6,996 bases of DNA, from assembly GCA_910584955.1 (NCBI GenBank), contig CAJUDC010000127.1, positions 1-6,996 of the forward strand. The letters are read 5' to 3'. Numbering within the stretch: position 1 is the first letter of the stretch; each line of letters begins with the position of its first letter. Source of the stretch: an uncultured Paraprevotella sp. (GTDB lineage: Bacteria; Bacteroidota; Bacteroidia; Bacteroidales; Bacteroidaceae). The notes below the pieces were generated by a model. That model was given only the letters and a program-made list of their open reading frames with translations. It made no database searches and was not told the DNA's origin. Positions 5,692 to 6,996 of this stretch are shown here, one piece after another. The position numbers were made by a program, and so were the translations under genes.

Positions 5692-6633
5692 CTACGACGG
5701 AATGATGAAATCAATCCATTCCTGACGGATCCCGATCTCCATCGGCATGCGGGCTTCGCGCCACACACATCCGTCCAGACTTACACGCGCCTTTCCGTTG
5801 TCAAAAAACTGTATCTTGCCACGCGTGCGATAAGCTTTCACATTCTTATGGTTCAGAAAACGACCTCCGATCAGCATCCACAAGCCTTCGAGCAACTGGG
5901 TCATCTGAGGATGGGACACGACGGACACATCCAGCATGCCGTTGTAAGGAACCGCCCCCGGTGTCTGCCCGTATCCACGGGCACTGCCGATACACACCGT
6001 CATGATGCGGCGGTTTATATCATCCATATTTACTTTCAGATGCATTTTGCTCTCCATGCGATGGAACAGCAACAGAAAGGCTGACGAGAAAAAGGACAAA
6101 GAGGACGTGTGCCAGAAACGGCGGGTCGCCCGACGCAAATTCATAATATCGGCCACCAGCCCCACATTCACACAGTTCAGGAAATAACGCACCACCGGCT
6201 CTTTCCCTTCCTCGGCCTGCAACCGGCAGTAGCCCACATCCACTTTACGCAGGCGACGGTTGACCAGCCAGTCGATGGTCTGTTTGTAATCATCGTCATC
6301 AAATCCCCAGAAATGGGCAAAATCATTGGCCCAACCGTTCGGGATCACTCCGACCGCTATGCGCCGCCGGGCTTCTTCGCCGGCAGACAACACCCCGTTC
6401 AACGCACGGTTCAGGGCCGCATCCCCTCCCACGATAACCAGCGTGGAATAGCCGTTGGAAGCCAACATACCGGCCAGCCGCTCCACCGAATCCACTCCCT
6501 CGCTCTGCACGAAGTCGTAGGCCACTTGCTTTTCCTGCAAGTAGTCGCGAATGGCCTCCCAGTGTTTATGTGTTCGCCTGATCCCTTCTTTCGGACAATA
6601 TATAATGCCCCATCTTGAATCTTCTATTGCCAT
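5692..6633 (-). CDS. Diacylglycerol/lipid kinase-like protein (DAGK catalytic-domain family)
   Basis: 313 aa from the ATG at 6633. An in-frame TTG at 6654 would add seven residues, but it lies inside a promoter-like element and is rejected as the start. The N-terminal Rossmann-like domain carries IVGGDAALNRALNG at 67-80, matching the family nucleotide loop GGDGTLNEVLNG. It also carries VIPNGWANDFA at 96-106, matching the family IPxGTxNDFA. The C-terminal beta-rich lobe has TPGAVPYNGMLDV (224-236) and VSLDGCVW (284-291), matching the P-x-A...DGxLDV and DGE regions. Members phosphorylate diacylglycerol or related lipids with ATP at the inner membrane face. Several signature residues differ (GDGT to GDAA, GTxND to GWAND, DGE to DGC), so activity or substrate may differ. 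A short hydrophobic stretch near 178-190 is too short for a firm membrane span. Its stop lies 6 bp from the convergent regulator stop. Confidence 0.85.
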   Translation of the reverse strand: MAIEDSRWGIIYCPKEGIRRTHKHWEAIRDYLQEKQVAYDFVQSEGVDSVERLAGMLASNGYSTLVIVGGDAALNRALNGVLSAGEEARRRIAVGVIPNGWANDFAHFWGFDDDDYKQTIDWLVNRRLRKVDVGYCRLQAEEGKEPVVRYFLNCVNVGLVADIMNLRRATRRFWHTSSLSFFSSAFLLLFHRMESKMHLKVNMDDINRRIMTVCIGSARGYGQTPGAVPYNGMLDVSVVSHPQMTQLLEGLWMLIGGRFLNHKNVKAYRTRGKIQFFDNGKARVSLDGCVWREARMPMEIGIRQEWIDFIIPS

Positions 6634-6651
6634 TGTAATCGTTTTACGCCA

Positions 6652-6669
6652 CAAAAATACACAAATTTA
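6652..6669 (-). promoter_or_regulatory. Two closely spaced -7-like elements upstream of the lipid kinase
   Basis: Reading the minus strand, TAAATTTG (6669-6662) and TATTTTTG (6659-6652) both fit the Bacteroides -7 consensus TAnnTTTG. They lie 19-36 nt upstream of the ATG at 6633. No clear TTTG -33 box is visible at the expected distance from either. Leaders would be roughly 12-22 nt. Confidence 0.45.
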
Positions 6670-6842
6670 CGAAGAATGTGCAGGATTCCGCTTTTTTTCT
6701 CTCCCCTCTTTGACCTATTTTTCAACCTCCGCCGCTCCGTCCGGCAAATAGCGGTTGCCCTCGTGTCTGCTCATCCTTTCCGGCTCCGCAACGTCAGTTC
6801 CTGACGCGAACTGTACGCAACAAGGCATGATTTACAAAAACA
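6670..6842. other. Intergenic spacer with no convincing gene
   Basis: About 170 bp between the kinase promoter and the palindromic terminator. A 37-codon minus-strand frame (6828-6715) has no recognisable motif and no clear ribosome binding site. Two mutually exclusive short hairpins occur: CGTCAG/CTGACG (6792-6797 with 6801-6806) and CAGTTC/GAACTG (6795-6800 with 6808-6813). A pyrimidine-rich tract lies at 6690-6710. Nothing here supports a named RNA. Confidence 0.5.
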
Positions 6843-6870
6843 AAGTCTCGGTCTGTACAGACCGAGACTT
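6833..6870 (-). terminator. Palindromic intrinsic terminator of the right-edge gene
   Basis: Positions 6843-6870 form a perfect 28-bp palindrome: each 14-nt arm begins AAGTCTCGGTCTGT when read 5'->3' on its own strand. On the minus strand the stem is followed by TTTGTTTTTG, a good U-tract. It lies 33 nt beyond the stop codon at 6904 of the partial gene. The plus-strand side has no T run. Confidence 0.8.
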
Positions 6871-6903
6871 AAACTCCATTTTCCCACAGCCGAAACTCAT
6901 TAT

Positions 6904-6996
6904 TCATCCTTCACGACCGGAAATTCCCCTCGTGGCCTGTTCCGCTTCCCTGAAACGTTCCTTGATAAGCTCTATCTTCCTCTCCGTAGGCAACGA
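6904..6996 (-). CDS. C-terminal end of an unrecognised protein, cut by the window edge
   Basis: The last 30 codons and TGA stop of a minus-strand gene that begins beyond 6996. The visible tail is charged and probably helical, containing TERKIELIKERFREAEQA, and ends GISGREG. The stop sits 33 nt before a strong minus-strand terminator, which supports this frame over the other two; one of those stops almost at once and the other gives a Gly-rich, unhelical sequence. Too little is visible to name a family. Separated from the kinase gene by its own terminator, so probably not co-transcribed with it. Confidence 0.55.
   Translation of the reverse strand, partial: SLPTERKIELIKERFREAEQATRGISGREG

Noticed and set aside
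6634..6654. TTG-initiated seven-residue extension of the kinase
   Set aside because: The TTG is embedded in a promoter-like TATTTTTG, no ribosome binding site precedes it, and the ATG at 6633 starts just before the conserved domain.
6715..6828. 37-codon minus-strand frame, with an inner ATG giving 19 codons
   Set aside because: No similarity I can recognise and no promoter of its own. It lies downstream of a strong terminator. Length is compatible with chance.
6828..6996. Plus-strand frame open from the ATG at 6828 to the window edge
   Set aside because: It reads straight through the perfect palindrome that serves as a minus-strand terminator, and is antisense to the partial gene.
1..6996. 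Search for mobile elements, CRISPR arrays, tRNAs, phage or defence genes
   Set aside because: No terminal inverted repeats, transposase, regularly spaced repeats or tRNA-like folds were seen. Gene content and codon style look uniform and chromosomal.

Overview
The window looks like a chromosomal segment of a gut-type Bacteroidales, most likely Bacteroides. Supporting this are the protein families, the moderate GC content, promoter-like TAnnTTTG elements upstream of three transcription units, and start sites that mostly lack a Shine-Dalgarno sequence. I see no mobile element, CRISPR array, tRNA or rRNA.

Layout. At the left edge (1-120) are two strong hairpins, each a perfect 13-bp stem, lying beyond the 3' end of a minus-strand operon. 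That operon runs from 4753 down to 121. In order of transcription it holds a glycogen-debranching-type protein (GH133-like, 647 aa), a GT4/GT5 glycogen-synthase-like glycosyltransferase (426 aa) and a GH57 alpha-amylase-like protein (458 aa). The gaps are only 15 and 16 nt, so the three are almost certainly co-transcribed. Divergent from the operon across a 230-bp promoter region is a Crp/Fnr-family regulator (4984-5685, plus). It meets, 6 bp away and convergently, a diacylglycerol-kinase-like lipid kinase (5692-6633, minus). A roughly 340-bp right-hand stretch holds that kinase's promoter, a spacer with no convincing gene, a palindromic terminator and the last 30 codons of an unrecognised minus-strand gene cut by the window edge.

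How the genes fit together. The operon suggests storage alpha-glucan (glycogen) metabolism: chain extension by the glycosyltransferase and branch trimming by the debranching protein. The GH57-like member appears to have lost both catalytic residues of GH57 alpha-amylases, and it carries a coiled coil plus a Lys/Ala-rich tail. I therefore suspect a binding, scaffolding or regulatory role rather than amylase activity. The debranching protein also has Asn where related enzymes usually have Asp in the TWMD motif. The regulator lacks the usual cAMP-pocket residues, and a TGACA-AA-TGTCA inverted repeat in the divergent intergenic region is a plausible operator. No ADP-glucose pyrophosphorylase or branching enzyme is encoded here.

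The most interesting candidate in the window is this possible pseudoenzyme-containing glycogen module. The gene families are familiar; the functional reinterpretation is inference.
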